64,000 nt of DNA from Bryum argenteum (Eukaryota > Streptophyta > Bryopsida > Bryales > Bryaceae): NCBI GenBank assembly GCA_037043015.1, contig CM073322.1:33129364-33193363 (forward strand), in the 5' to 3' direction. A program made the position numbers and the translations under genes. Positions 22,420 through 33,707 of this stretch are shown one piece after another (position 1 is the first letter of the stretch; each line of letters begins with the position of its first letter). Below the pieces are notes generated by a model. It had not been told where the DNA came from, made no database searches, and saw only the letters and a list, made by a program, of their open reading frames with translations.

Positions 22420-22870
22420 AGCGGTGGCAGCACTGGAGATGCTGGAGCTTTCTTCGAAGTGTAGCTCTTAGTGGAGTTTCGCCATGCGGAGCTCCATTTG
22501 TCATGTGGGCTTGAAAGAAACTCGTCCTTGGAAGGTATGTTTACCAGATTTCAGCCGGATGCTGAGCATATCTCATCGGAGGACCCATGGACCCACTGCG
22601 GAGGGAGCATTCCGGACTCCATTGCAGCTATGGAGAAGCTGGTGACACTGTGTATTTCCCACAATCATCTGCATGGGAGCGTTTCGAGAGGATTATCTTG
22701 AGCAACACGTTTGATGTATCTGGACATGTCGTACAGTAATCTGAGTAGTGCAATAGCCCTACTCAAAGGAGGTGACTCGCTGGGAGCCCTATCAACAAGC
22801 TGAGCGGTGAAGTTCCCAGGTCAAGAGTACGGGATTCTTCTTGTCTGCTTTTGATGGCAATTACAGCAAG
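22420..22870 (+). pseudogene. LRR receptor-kinase fragment, longer copy
   Basis: Derived from the same part of the kinase gene as the 16.5-kb fragment but starting earlier. It spans the equivalents of LLALEVLELSSN, FATLGSIRHVGL and NSFLEGML, then GGSIPDSIAAMEKLVTL, LDMSYSNLS and NKLSGEVPRSR, to about SAF. Frameshifts and stops break it several times. It matches about 5.43-4.97 kb of the parent and lies antisense to, and upstream of, the disrupted triple-B3 gene. The 16.5-kb fragment has the same position relative to its own B3 gene, so the kinase piece was present before the B3 unit duplicated. Confidence 0.87.
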
Positions 22871-23379
22871 AGTTCGATTGTAACAATGAGAAACTCGTCT
22901 AAGTGAAGACTCTTTAGCTCTCAGTTGAGCCTTAATTAGCTTATACTCATCCTAAGGATGAGGAGCCTGTTCTCTGATGCTTGACTTCACAGGATCACCG
23001 CCTGAAAAGGAATAGGGTAATTCTTCCTCTGTCCAATTTTCGGAGACCTTAGTGATAACGTTCCCCTTGGCTTGCCTTTTAGAACTTGGTTTGTTTAATT
23101 ACTCCGTAAAACGAGAATAAGAAACTCGAGCGATATTTCAGAATCAAAGCTTTACCGAGGTCTATAATCATGATTGCATGTCCAATCGAACAGGTGGAAA
23201 CGGCTCTAAGCAACATAAGCTTCACTAATATGCATTCAGTGTCCGAATAGCCATGATATGGCAGCTTCGCTAAACATACGATATGATTCATAGGCTTGCT
23301 TGTGCATGCGGCTCAAAAGAAGCAGCAACAAGCTGAGTTACTACTTGCTGCACAAAATTTTACATGAAATGCATTAATT
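22871..23379. other. Flank module between B3 genes
   Basis: Another copy of the repeated cluster flank (AATGAGAAACTCGTCTAAG, then ACTCATCC, GATCACCGCCTG, GAGAATAAGAAACTCGAGCG, CATGATTGCATGTCCAATCG). It probably contains the 3' UTR of the next B3 gene. No gene is seen. Confidence 0.55.
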
Positions 23380-24624
23380 TCAAGGGGGAGCTTGCTGTGC
23401 AGCTTCTCGAACAACGAAAAACGAGTCTGATGCGAGAGTGAAGAGTAGCTCCTGCCCAACTTGAAGATGGTTTTTAACAGCGAAAATTCTCCAGTCAGCT
23501 CTAAAGAAATATCGCACTGGTCGGCCACGGTTTGAACAGCATTTCATGCTCTGGACTGGAGACTGATCATGCATTCCTTGCAGCTTGACCACAGAGTAAA
23601 TTCGACTGCCGTGTATATTCATGAAGGGCAAAGGAATCTCCTGCATCGCAGAAATACTTGTCAATAACTGATATACAGACACAATACAGCTCTTTCTTGG
23701 ACAAATGACAGGTAAAAATAAATCTGCAGCAGGAATTGTGCTAATTCTTGTTTTCAGATCTTCACTAGAATGTGGCACCTGCAATTGATTCTGGGGGCGC
23801 CTCAAGTGGGTTGAAACGTGTGCATGCAGAGAATTCTTACCAAGCCAAAAGCCAGATCTGTGCTTGTTAGTTTCTTCAGGAAGGTCGGGCAAGGAGAATT
23901 ATATCTCGTGGTGTCCAATTTCTCCTTCTCATTTACTGCCGTTTTCTCCTTCGCTCTTGTTGCCAATTTCTCCTTCGCATCGGCTGCCATTTCCGCTTTC
24001 GCATTTGCTGCTGCGATTTGGTTGTCCATGTGCACATATTCTAGATTCACTTTTGCATTTGCTGCTGCATTTCGGTCATTCGTGCAGCTGCGGAAAACGT
24101 ACACCTCAAACTCGGACATGGCTGCCGTGAGAGCGAAAACTAGTGAGTCGCCTTCCAATAAGCGATTGGAAACTACAAACGCTTTCCACCCTCCCGAGAA
24201 TCGAACTGAAGCTGACGTCGGTTCGATATGGATGTCGAGCGTCACGGGCCAAGCTTTCGTGGATGAGTTCGTTCGAAGAATAACCGATCGTTGGAACTTG
24301 TCACCATGCATGTGGACGAACCACGCGGGCACCCTCTGTGCAAGTCAACATTAAGATACGATAGTCAGAAGCTACCTAGTCGAGTCTACTAAACAGGGAT
24401 CATGATCATTGCAATATGGATATGAAGACTCAAATTGAGAAGGTATGATAACGCTATGAACATACCAATCTACGCATGGTTCTCGTGGGAGGGCAATGGA
24501 AGGGCAATGGACTTGACGACTTTGTAAGGATCTTCTCGAAATAAGGTCGCCCCTGCAGTTCGCGCAGTACTTTGGCCTTGTCATCAGTTTTCAATGGCAC
24601 AAACTTTTCCTTGTTTCTAGCCAT
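23380..24624 (-). CDS. Double B3-domain protein (REM-like), copy 1
   Basis: Predicted DNA-binding protein of 304 residues. Exons 24624-24466, 24335-23841 and 23640-23380; GT-AG introns, both phase 0. B3 domain 1 starts in exon 1 (GRPYFEKILTKSS) and continues in exon 2 (RVPAWFVHMHGDK, GWKAFVVSNRLLEGDSLVF, FEVYVFR). Domain 2 starts PCPTFLKKLTSTD and continues in exon 3 (EIPLPFMNIHGSR, HLQVGQELLFTLASDSFFVV). The linker is a charged helix of repeated units (AAANAKAEMAADAKEKLATR), the longest in the cluster. The C-terminus, ending QQAPP, is shorter than in the other three double-B3 genes. Start chosen at MARNKEKFVP, conserved in all copies. No breaks seen. Confidence 0.9.
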
Positions 24625-25817
24625 CTTGCACCAACTACCAACTTTGCAATTCAGACACAAATGGTCCCTCAACTCATCAAGAGACAGCTTGAGCCAGTGC
24701 TCAATACTGGAGAGAGAACGAAATCTTCGCAAAAGTCATTTCATTTTAACTCCAAAAACGAGATCTTATCTAAAATTGTAATCTGGCTGATTGGACGAAG
24801 AAATCGGTAGTAGTTTCTGGTGTATCTCGAGGAAGTTCAGGATTAGTAAAAATATTGCAGAGCTACTGATGAGAGATGAGACTCCTGCACTTTCAGAAAG
24901 CAGTTATCCGGCTTCGGATCTGTAAAAAATTGGGAATCGATCTCTTGAATTTCCACAATCATTAGAGATCTGATGATTCAGGAAATGATTGTAGTAAATA
25001 TGGCTTCTATGATTCGTTGATTAGCAGATTCACCAAGAATTTGAGTGTATCAGAATAAGAATCTCGTCTAATCATATACACTTAATTTCTCAGTTAACCT
25101 TGCTTAGCTTACACTCCTCTGAAGGGTGAGTTGCCTGCTCTCTATTGCTTAACTTTATGTGATCATCGCCTGGTTAGAGCAGTACACTTCGTCCTCTGCC
25201 CACTTTTCGAAGTCATTAACTGTAGCCTTGCCCCTGGCTCGCCTTTTATGACTTGCTTAACCAGATCACCTTCGAAAACATGACTCAACAGGATGAGGAA
25301 CTCGAGCGAGTTGTCCGATTTGTGAAATATGGAAGTCAACCTCATGAATGTATGCAATCATCAGGAACCTGATGATTAAAGACAATCATTGTATTAGATA
25401 TCGCTTGAATCAGGATTATCGCCTGGTTGGAATAGCACATGCAGTTCATCCTCTGCCCACTTTCCAGATACCTTAGTGGCCCTTGGCACGCCTTCTTTAA
25501 CTAGCTTCATTTGATCACCCCCGAATACAGGACTCGACACGATAAGAAACTAAAGCGACATTTGAAACTTGAAACTTTACTCAATACTCATATTGGCTTG
25601 TCCAATCAAACAGGTGAATGGTTTGTGTAGAAACAGTTCTAAGCAATTTAAGCTTCAGTTATCCAGTTAGTGTTTGAGCAGCTGTAACGATGCAGCTTTG
25701 CTGCTTATCCTGTATATATGCTTCATACACTTGCTTATGTACTGTACAATATGAGTAGCAACAACCGACATGCATGGTCATGCTGCCGATGCTCGAGGCT
25801 GAGGTACAAGACGAACT
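24625..25817. other. Spacer with two copies of the cluster flank module
   Basis: Promoter side of copy 1 and 3' side of copy 2. The flank module occurs twice (about 25030-25310 and 25380-25570), each with a TCGCCTGGTT word followed by CTCTGCCCACTTT. No gene supported. Confidence 0.55.
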
Positions 25818-27070
25818 TTATCCGGAGTTGCTGCTTGATGTACAAGAATCTTGCATGAATTTCTGGAGAGCAATTGAAGGTGCCGTCGGCAGTGCAACTT
25901 CTCGGACGATGAAAAACGAGTCTGCTACGAGAGTGAAGAGAAGCTCCTGCCCAACTTGAAGATGATTCCTAGCTGCGAAAAGTCTCCATTCAGCTTGCAA
26001 GAAATAACGCACATACCGGCCACGGATTTTACAGCACTTCATGCTCTGCTCTGGAGAGTGGTCATGTATCCCTTGGAGCTTGACCACAGAGTGGATTCGA
26101 CTCCCGTGTACTTTCATGAAGTCCGCAGGAAACGCCTGCATCGCAAACATACTTGTCAATAACTGTTGTACACACAAACTACAACTCAATTCATAAAAGA
26201 GAACCGACTTGAAAGAAATTGCTAGTCCCCGTTTTTAAGTTCTTCTATAGAATATTGAACCCGCCATTAATTGTGGGGGAGTCTCATGTGGGTGCTGCGC
26301 ATGCAGAGAACTCTTACGAAGTTACTCTGTGAGCCTCTTGCCACATTGGTTGTAGTTAGTTTCTTGAAGAAGGTGGGACAAGTGGTATCCGTTTGCAGCG
26401 AGTCGAGTTTCTCCTTCGCCTCTACTGCCAATTTCGCTTTTGCGTTTGCTGCTGCGATTCGGTTGTCCATGTGCAGCAAGTCCAGATCCGCTTTTGCATT
26501 TGGTGTTGCGTCCCGGTTGTTCGTGCTGCTGCGGAATATGTACACCTCAAACTCGGACATGCTCGTAAGAGCAAAAACCAGTGAGTCGCCTTCCAACAAG
26601 CGATTTGAAATTGCAAACGCATTCCACCCACTTGCGAATCGAACTGAAGAAGCCGTCGGAGATCTAAGAGAGACCTCGAGCGTCACAGGCCAAGCTTTTG
26701 TGGATGAATCTGTTCGAAGGATAACCAATTCTCGAATCTTGTCACTGTGCTTGTGCACGAACCAAGCTGGCACTAGCTATGGACGTGAACACCAGGATAC
26801 AACAGTGTGAAGCAAATCAGTCAAGAACTCTGAGCACGGGCTTTGATCTCACTGTAATATGCCAGATGTGAAGACTCAAATCGAGGAGGAATGATAACGT
26901 TGTGAGCATACCAATCTACGCATGGTTCTCGTGCGAGGGCAATGAAAGGGCAGTGGACTTGACGACCTTGTGAGGATCTTCTCAAAATAAGGTCGCTCCT
27001 GCAATTTGCGCAGTACTTGGGCCTTGTCATCAGTTCTGAATGGCACGAACTTTACCTTGTTTCTCGCCAT
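25818..27070 (-). CDS. Double B3-domain protein (REM-like), copy 2
   Basis: 311 residues; exons 27070-26912, 26776-26318 and 26135-25818, introns phase 0. Domain 1 is split between RPYFEKILTRSS and LVPAWFVHKHSDK, GWNAFAISNRLLEGDSLVF, FEVYIFR. Domain 2 is split between TCPTFFKKLTTTN and AFPADFMKVHGSR, HLQVGQELLFTLVADSFFIV. Linker repeats are NAKADLDLLHMD, AAANAKAKLAVEAKEKL. Exon 2 uses the acceptor CATAG|CTAGTG, while the other copies have CACAG followed directly by A; the shift keeps the frame. The C-terminal tail ends in SCTSSSNSG. No disruption seen; nuclear role inferred from the B3 fold only. Confidence 0.9.
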
Positions 27071-28750
27071 CTCGCACCAACTGTCAACTCTACATTTCAC
27101 GATGCAAATAATTCCTCAATTCATCGAGAGACAGCTTGAGCCAGTGCTCAATACTGGAGAGCGAACGAAATCTTCGCAGAAGTCTTCTCATGGCAACTCC
27201 CAAAACAAATCGTTTCTAAAATTATGATCGACTCCAATCAAGTGATTGGGCTTGTACTTGAAGAAATCGGTGAATAGATGTTGGTGTATCTTGTAGAACT
27301 TCAGTAACCATAGGAGAATGCATAGCCACTGATGACGTGCAATTTGAGAGATTAGACTCCTGCACACTCGAAAGCAGTAATCCGGCTCCAGATCTGTAGA
27401 TTTATGGAAATCAATCTCTGATATTCACTCAATCATTAGAAAACTGCTGATTTAAATAATGATTGTAATCGATGTCGCTTATGTGGTTCATTGTCGCAAT
27501 TTCAGTAAGAATTCGAGTATATCAGAATAAGAAAATCGTCTAGGCAGATGCAGTTGATTTCTCAGTTAACCTTGATTAGCCAACACTCATCTTAGAGGAT
27601 TAGCGAACACTCATCTCAGTGATGAGTGACCTCTTCTCGTTGCTAATCCCGTATGATCACACCCTCGTTGTGGAAGAGTAGTTCCTCCTCAGTCTGCCCC
27701 CTTTTCAGATACACTAGTCGCAGCGTTGTTTCGTAAGATCACCTCGGAAAACGGGACTTCACAGAATAAGAAACTCAAACGATACTTTGACATTGGAAAT
27801 TTACTCATTTATCATGATTCCATGTCCAATCGAACAAGAGGAAAGAATTTGTGCTGGAACGGTTCACTAAAGTCCATTTAGTGTCCAGACAACCTGTATA
27901 GATTGTTCATAGGCTTGCTTACGTATGCGGTCAGAAAAGAGCAGCAACATAAATTTCTTCGACATGAAGATTTAGAATGAAGTTCATAGCTTCGCAATCA
28001 CAAGAAGAGTTCGAATGTAGCAGAATAAGAAACTCGTCTAGGCGATAGATAATGATCTCAGTCAACCTTACTTAGCTCACAATCATCTACTGGATGGGTG
28101 ACCGGTTCTCCGTTGCTCGACACCATAGGATTATCGCCTGGTTGGAATAGCACATGCAATTCTTCCTCTGCCCGCTCTCCAGATACGTTTATAGCAACCT
28201 TTTTTAACTCACTTCGTTTGATCACCTCGGCAAATGGGGCTCAACAGAAGAAACCCAAGCGACATGTGGAACTTGAAAATCTACTCATATCATATTTGCA
28301 CGTCCAATCAAACAGGTGAATGGTTTGTGTGGAAACAGTTCTGAGCAACTTAAGTTTCAGTCATCCATTCAGTGTTCGAAGAGATGAGATAGTGCAGCTG
28401 AGAGATTTTGCATTAGATAATGCTTAGACTGATTCATCAATCCGCAATCACAAGAAGAGTTCGGGTGTGTCAGAATACGAACTTGAGAAAATGAACTTGA
28501 AGGATGTTCTAGATTGAAACTTTACTCAAATAGTACGATTGCATGTCCAATCGAAAAGGTTTTAGAGAAGCTAAGATTCACTCAAATCCATTTAGTGTTC
28601 GACCAGCTGTAACGTTGCATCTTTGCTACTTATACTATGTATACTTCATACGCTTGCATATGTACTGTACAGTATGAGGTTCTAAAGAGAGCACAAGAAC
28701 CGACATGATGTCATGTTGCGAATGCTCCAGGACGAGGTTCGAGACGAACT
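27071..28750. other. Longest spacer in the B3 cluster, repeated flank modules
   Basis: Two to three copies of the flank module occur (about 27490-27780, 27960-28290 and a decayed one from 28430). Shared words include AAGAGTTCG, CAGAATAAGAAACTCGTCTAGGC, CTTGATTAGC, GGATTATCGCCTGGTTGGAA and ATGTCCAATC. One copy includes what may be traces of the LRR-kinase tail. No gene supported. Confidence 0.55.
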
Positions 28751-29954
28751 TCATCCGGAGTTGCTGCTTGATGTACAAGAATCTTGCATGGATTTCTGGA
28801 GAGCAATTGAAGGAGCAATCGGAAGTGCAGCATCTCGGACAATGAAGAATGAGTCTGATGCGAGAGTAAAGAGAAGCTCCTGCCCAACTTGAAGATGGTT
28901 CTCAGCCGCGAAAGCTCTCCATTCGGCTCTGAGATAATAACGGACAGTGTAATTATGAACTTTATGGCACTTCATGCTGTGCTCTGGAGACTGTTCATGT
29001 ATCCCTTGGAGCTTGATCACAGAGTGGATTCGACTGCCGTATACTTTCATGAATTCCGCAGGAATCTCCTGCATCGCAAACATACTTGTCAATAACTGGT
29101 ATACTCACAAAATACAACTCGATTCATAAAAAAGATACGATATACAAAACCTAGTTTTCAATTGTTCCATAGAATACTGAACCCGCCAGAAATTGTAAGG
29201 GATATTCATCTGGGTGCTACACATGCGAAGAATTCTTACAAATGAACCCGCTATGCCCCTACACACGTTGGTGGCTGTTAGTCTCTTGAAGAAGGTGGGA
29301 CAAGTGGTATGTTTCCTGATATCCCTTTGCAGCGAATCGAGCTTCTCCTTCGCCTTTGCTGCCATTTTCTCTTCCGCACTTGCTGCGATTCGGTTGTCCA
29401 TGTGCAGCATGTCAAGTTTCGCTTTTCCATTTGCTGCTTCGTTCCGGTTGTCCGTGCAGCTGCGGAATACGTAAACCTCAAACTCGGATACGGCTGTCGT
29501 GAGAGCAAAGACCAGCGAGTCGCCTTCCAGCAATCCATGGAAAGTTGCAAATTCTTTCCACCCTCTAGTGAAAAGAACTGAAGCAGAATTCGGAGATAAA
29601 ATGGTGATCCCGAGCTTCACAGGCCAGGCTTTTGTAGATGACACTGTTCGAAGGATAGCCGACTGTCGAATCTTGTCACCGTGCTTGTAGACGAACAAAG
29701 AGGGCACCATCTGTGGAGATCACCTATCAAATTACAGACTTTGAACAAGGGGCCTCAATCACTGCATTATGGATGTGAACGTGTAAGCGTACCATTCTAT
29801 AGGTTTTTTTCCGGCGGGAGTTGCTTCGGAAGGGCGAGGGCGTTGACGTCCATGTGAGGGACTTCTCAAAATAAGGTCTCCCCTGCAATTTGCGCAGCAC
29901 TTCGGCCTTGACATCAGTACTCAATGGCACAAACTCTACCTTGTTTCTTGCCAT
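28751..29954 (-). CDS. Double B3-domain protein (REM-like), copy 3
   Basis: 316 residues; exons 29954-29793, 29710-29240 and 29068-28751, introns phase 0. Domain 1: RPYFEKSLTWTS, MVPSLFVYKHGDK, GWKEFATFHGLLEGDSLVF, FEVYVFR. Domain 2: TCPTFFKRLTATN, EIPAEFMKVYGSR, HLQVGQELLFTLASDSFFIV. The linker is lysine- and alanine-rich (AASAEEKMAAKAKEKLDS). The usual W after MVPA is replaced (MVPSLF), a change in the first strand after the intron. Tail ends SCTSSSNSG as in copies 2 and 4. Intact as far as I can see. Confidence 0.9.
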
Positions 29955-30733
29955 CTTGCACCAACTGCAACTCTGCAATTCACGATACAAATAATTCCTC
30001 AACTCATCAAGAGTTAGCTTGAACCAGTGCTCATTGCTCAATAGTGAAGGGAGAAAGGGAAGTAGTAATCCGGCTTCGGAATTGTATAACTATGGAGATC
30101 AGTCTCTTGAATCCACCAATCATTAGAAATCTGATGATTTAGATCATGATTGCATTAGATATTGCTTAGACTGATTCATTACTCCGCAATCACAAGAAGA
30201 GTTCGGGTGTGTCAGAACACGAAGCTCGGTTTGGCAGATACACTTGAGATCTCAGTCAACTTTTGTTAGCTAACACTCATCGTCGGAATGAGTGCCCTCT
30301 TCTCCGATGCTGAATTTCGTAAGATCATTGCCCGGTTGGAATAGTGCAGTACTTTCTCTGCCCACTTCACAGATACATTAGTGGTAGCTTTGCCCCTGGC
30401 ACGCCTTTCAGACCATGCTTGGTTTCTAATCACCCAGGAAGACGGGACTGAACAGAGATACGAGATAAGAAACTCGGTTATGTCAAAATTTGAAACTTTA
30501 CTCAGTTAGCATGATTGCATGTCCGATCGAAAAGGTTTGTGAGAAAACGGTTCTAAGCAATTCAAGATCCACTCAAAACCATTTAGTGTCCGAACAACTG
30601 TGATGTTGCAGGTTTTGCTGGTTACACTATACGCTTGCTAATGTAATGTACAGTATGAGGTTCTAGAGAGTGCAGCAACAACCGACATGATGGTCATGTT
30701 TCGAATGCTCGAGGACGAGGTTCGAGACGATCT
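29955..30733. other. Spacer with cluster flank module
   Basis: Contains the promoter side of copy 3 and the 3' side of copy 4, with the repeated flank at about 30180-30480. No gene supported. Confidence 0.55.
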
Positions 30734-31967
30734 TCATCCGGAGTTATCGCTTGATGTACAAGAATCTTGCATGGATTTCTGGCGAGCAATTGAAGGTGGA
30801 ATCGGCAGTGCAGCTTCTCGGACGATGAAAAACGAGTCCGCTGCCAGAGCGAAGCGAAGCTCCTGCCCAACTCGAAGATGGTTCTCAGCAGAGAAAACTC
30901 TCCATTCGGCCGTCAAGAAATAACGCACTCTGTCACTATGGACTTTACGGCACTTTATGATGTGCTCTGGAGAGTGGTCATGTATTCCTTGGAGCTTGAC
31001 CACGGAGCGGATTCGACTGCCATGTATTTTCATGAAGCCCGAGGGGATTTCCTGCATTGCAAACAAACCTGTCAATACCTGGTAAACAGACAAAATATAA
31101 CTCTTTGCTTAAAAAAGAACAGACTTGAAAGAACTCGCTGCAGATACTTTCTTTGCAAGTCCTCGTTTTCTAAGGAACATTGAACCCGCGTCATGTGAGT
31201 GCTACGCATGCAGAAGACTCTTACAAAGTTACTTAACACGCCACTAGCCACATTGGTGGTTGTTAGTTTCTTGAAAAAGGTGGGACAAGTGGTATGTTTC
31301 GTGAGTAGATCCGTTTGCAGCGAGTCGAGTTTCTCCTTTAAATTCACTGCCATTTTCTCCTTCGCATTCACTGCCAGTCGCTTGTCCATGTGCAGCAAGT
31401 CCAGTTTCGCTTTTGCATTTGCTGCTGCGTTCCGGTGACGGAATACGTACACCTCAAACTCGGACATGGCTGCCGTGAGAGCGAAAACCAGCGAGTCGCC
31501 TTCCAACAGGCCATGAGAAGTTGTGAATGCTTTCCACCCTCTTGATAATCGGACTACAGAACATGTAAGAGATAAAATAGAGATCTCGAGCGTCACAGCC
31601 CAAGTTTTCGTGGACGACTGCGTTCGAAGGGTAACCAATTTTCGAATCTTGTCACCGTGCTTCTTAATGAACCAAGCGGGCACCATCTGTGGAGGTCGAC
31701 ATAAAATACAGTAATCAGAAGCTGACATCTGAGAGGCTTTGTATGAAGGGCCTCAATCATTCCATTATGGATTTGAAGATTCAAACAAGGGAAGTATGAG
31801 CATACCAATCGACAGGAAGTTTTCCGGCGAGGATTGCTTCGGAAGAGCGGTGCACAAGACGACCGTGTGAGGGACTTCTCAAAAAAGGGTCGCCCCTGCA
31901 ATTTGCGCAGCACTTGGGCCTTGTCATCGGTACTCAATGGCACAAATTCCACCCTGTTTCTGGCCAT
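30734..31967 (-). CDS. Double B3-domain protein (REM-like), copy 4
   Basis: 313 residues; exons 31967-31806, 31686-31225 and 31051-30734, introns phase 0. Domain 1: RPFFEKSLTRSS, MVPAWFIKKHGDK, GWKAFTTSHGLLEGDSLVF, FEVYVFR. Domain 2: TCPTFFKKLTTTN, EIPSGFMKIHGSR, HLRVGQELRFALAADSFFIV. The linker helix is NAKAKLDLLHMDKRLAVNAK then MAVNLKEKL. The residues RSCTDN or similar that follow FR in copies 1-3 are missing here (FRHRNAAANAK). This is the right-most member of the cluster; its promoter borders single-copy DNA. No breaks seen. Confidence 0.9.
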
Positions 31968-32804
31968 TTTGCACCAACCGTCAGCTCTGCAATTGAAGGC
32001 TCAAATGATCACTCAACTCAATAAGAGTTAGCCTCAGCCACTAATCAATACTGGACCGACTTTAGAGCAGAAGCCATCTCAAATCAATTCCGAATCGAGG
32101 CTTCATCTACGACTCCAATCTGGCTGAGTGGACTCGTAACTGATAGAATCGGTAGAGATATTCACGTGTATCTGGATAGATTTTAGCTATACACAATTGT
32201 TGCTGATTTGAGCCATGAGACAAACTCTCAGAAAAGGAAGTAATCAGCGTCGTGTTCGTATGATACGGAAATCAATCTCTTGGATATATGCAATCAAAAA
32301 TGAAATGATTGAAACATTGATTAAATAACACATCACGCCTGGAGATCAATACTTCAAAATCACAAACAAGAGTTAAGTGTACTGGTCTAAGCTACTCAAG
32401 TGATATCAACTGGCGCCAGTAAACGAGACCACCATAAATACAAGACTGAGTGACATGCAAGCTGAATGATTTGCCATTTCCTCCAGAATTTATTGTACAC
32501 TCGAGAGCAATAGCATCGTACTTACAAAATCAGGAAGCTATGCGAGATGTACGCTAAAAGCCTCTTGAAGTAACAACTACGATTTCTTCACAGTTTTAGA
32601 ACAGTTTCAAATTTGTAGGGCGCACTAACCCCACTTAGATCAATCCTAGACCGAGCAAGCTCCAGCTCGCTATTGTAAGAATTGCAAGCAATGAGGCAGC
32701 TGCTGCGGGATCGAATTGGACTCATCACCACCTCCTCGTCACCAAGTTCTATGACACAGAAATTTACAGCACAAAGGGGGATCCGAATCCAGCTTGCGAT
32801 TCAA
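31968..32804. other. Promoter side of the right-most B3 gene
   Basis: No open frame of note. Similarity to the other B3 5' flanks is visible to about 32300, with a trace of the flank module near 32350, then fades. The 3' UTR of the SDR gene should lie at its right end. Confidence 0.5.
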
Positions 32805-33707
32805 TCAATGGTTCCCAAGGCGGATGATGCTCCACACGTCCATCACTCCCGGCGGAACAGGCCCAAGTGCAGCTTTCACAGCAGCTTTGGCTACTGAATC
32901 CACATTGACAGGCGGTACAAAAAGAGGCCCCACAAGTGGGATTTGCGTGAGCGCTTTGGCCTGCTTCATCACCGCTTCCAGTGGTGATCCGATCATGCCC
33001 AATGGCACCTTCACGCCCGCAATTTTGCGATCACCGTAGATGAAGCCTGGCCTCAAAATAACGCCGGAGTAGGGGAACTTCGACCGAACTGCATCCTCAG
33101 CCAGCTTCTTTCCTTCAAAGTAGCCTTGCAGCACAAGGGATGGGAGGCCGAAATCCGCAGCGGAGACGTAGACGAAGCGCTTCACGCCTGCTCGAGATGC
33201 TGCCCACACTGCAGTGCGATTCGCCTCGCCATTGATTCGCTTCATCTGGTCGTTGGTGCCGAACCCTCCCACGCAGGAAATCACCGCTTGAACTTCCGAC
33301 AGAGAATCCTCCCACCGGGACGGGTCGAACAAGTCGCCTCGCACCCAAATCACATTGTTTAGCCAAGTCTCTGTGCCCTCGGGGCGACCTGTTCGATTGA
33401 GACTCACCACGGGCACCCCCCGCGAGAGCGCTTCCACGCACACGTGGGAGCCAACAAAGCCGTTCCCTCCCAGCACCATCAGCTTCTTCCGCTCCTTAGG
33501 TTTCACTATGGGCTCCTCGGAGCTGGCTGATGGACCCGCATGGGCTGACGAACCCGAATGGGCAGACGAACCCGAATGGGCAGACGAACCCGAATGGTCT
33601 GACGGACCCGAATTCGCAGAAGACATAGACCTGACGCTCACTGACCCCAGAAGCCGCTGCCATTTGTGGGCCGCAGCTCCTCTCGCTCCTTGCACCACTA
33701 CCGCCAT
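32805..33707 (-). CDS. Atypical SDR, NAD(P)-binding epimerase-like protein
   Basis: A single-exon gene of 300 residues. After a low-complexity N-terminus comes a Rossmann fold: LMVLGGNGFVGSH (about 77-88), VIWVRGDLFDP, VISCVGGFG and RFVYVSAADFG, then YFEGKKLAE, where the YxxxK pair (about 195-199) is in the catalytic place. ILRPGFIYGDR is typical of extended/atypical SDRs. It resembles the plant NDUFA9-like/SDR_a5 group (Arabidopsis At5g10730/At5g15910 type, from memory). The basic, Ser-rich leader (HKWQRLLGSVSVRSMSS) looks like an organelle-targeting peptide, probably mitochondrial. Substrate unknown. The frame extends upstream of the ATG only through non-ATG codons. The lack of introns in a gene-rich, intron-bearing neighbourhood is notable but not unusual for this family. 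Confidence 0.9.
   Translation of the reverse strand: MAVVVQGARGAAAHKWQRLLGSVSVRSMSSANSGPSDHSGSSAHSGSSAHSGSSAHAGPSASSEEPIVKPKERKKLMVLGGNGFVGSHVCVEALSRGVPVVSLNRTGRPEGTETWLNNVIWVRGDLFDPSRWEDSLSEVQAVISCVGGFGTNDQMKRINGEANRTAVWAASRAGVKRFVYVSAADFGLPSLVLQGYFEGKKLAEDAVRSKFPYSGVILRPGFIYGDRKIAGVKVPLGMIGSPLEAVMKQAKALTQIPLVGPLFVPPVNVDSVAKAAVKAALGPVPPGVMDVWSIIRLGNH
33529..33618 (-). repeat. In-frame 18-bp repeat in the SDR N-terminus
   Basis: Five units of the form GACGAACCCGAATGGGCA (33529-33546 imperfect, then 33547, 33565, 33583, 33601) encode Ser-Gly-Ser-Ser-Ala-His steps between the leader and the Rossmann fold. Length variation here would keep the frame. Confidence 0.9.

Noticed and set aside
23818-24354. 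Long plus-strand frames opposite the B3 second exons (also near 26271, 29214 and 31199)
   Set aside because: They are antisense shadows of the conserved B3 exons and recur only because the sense exons are duplicated.
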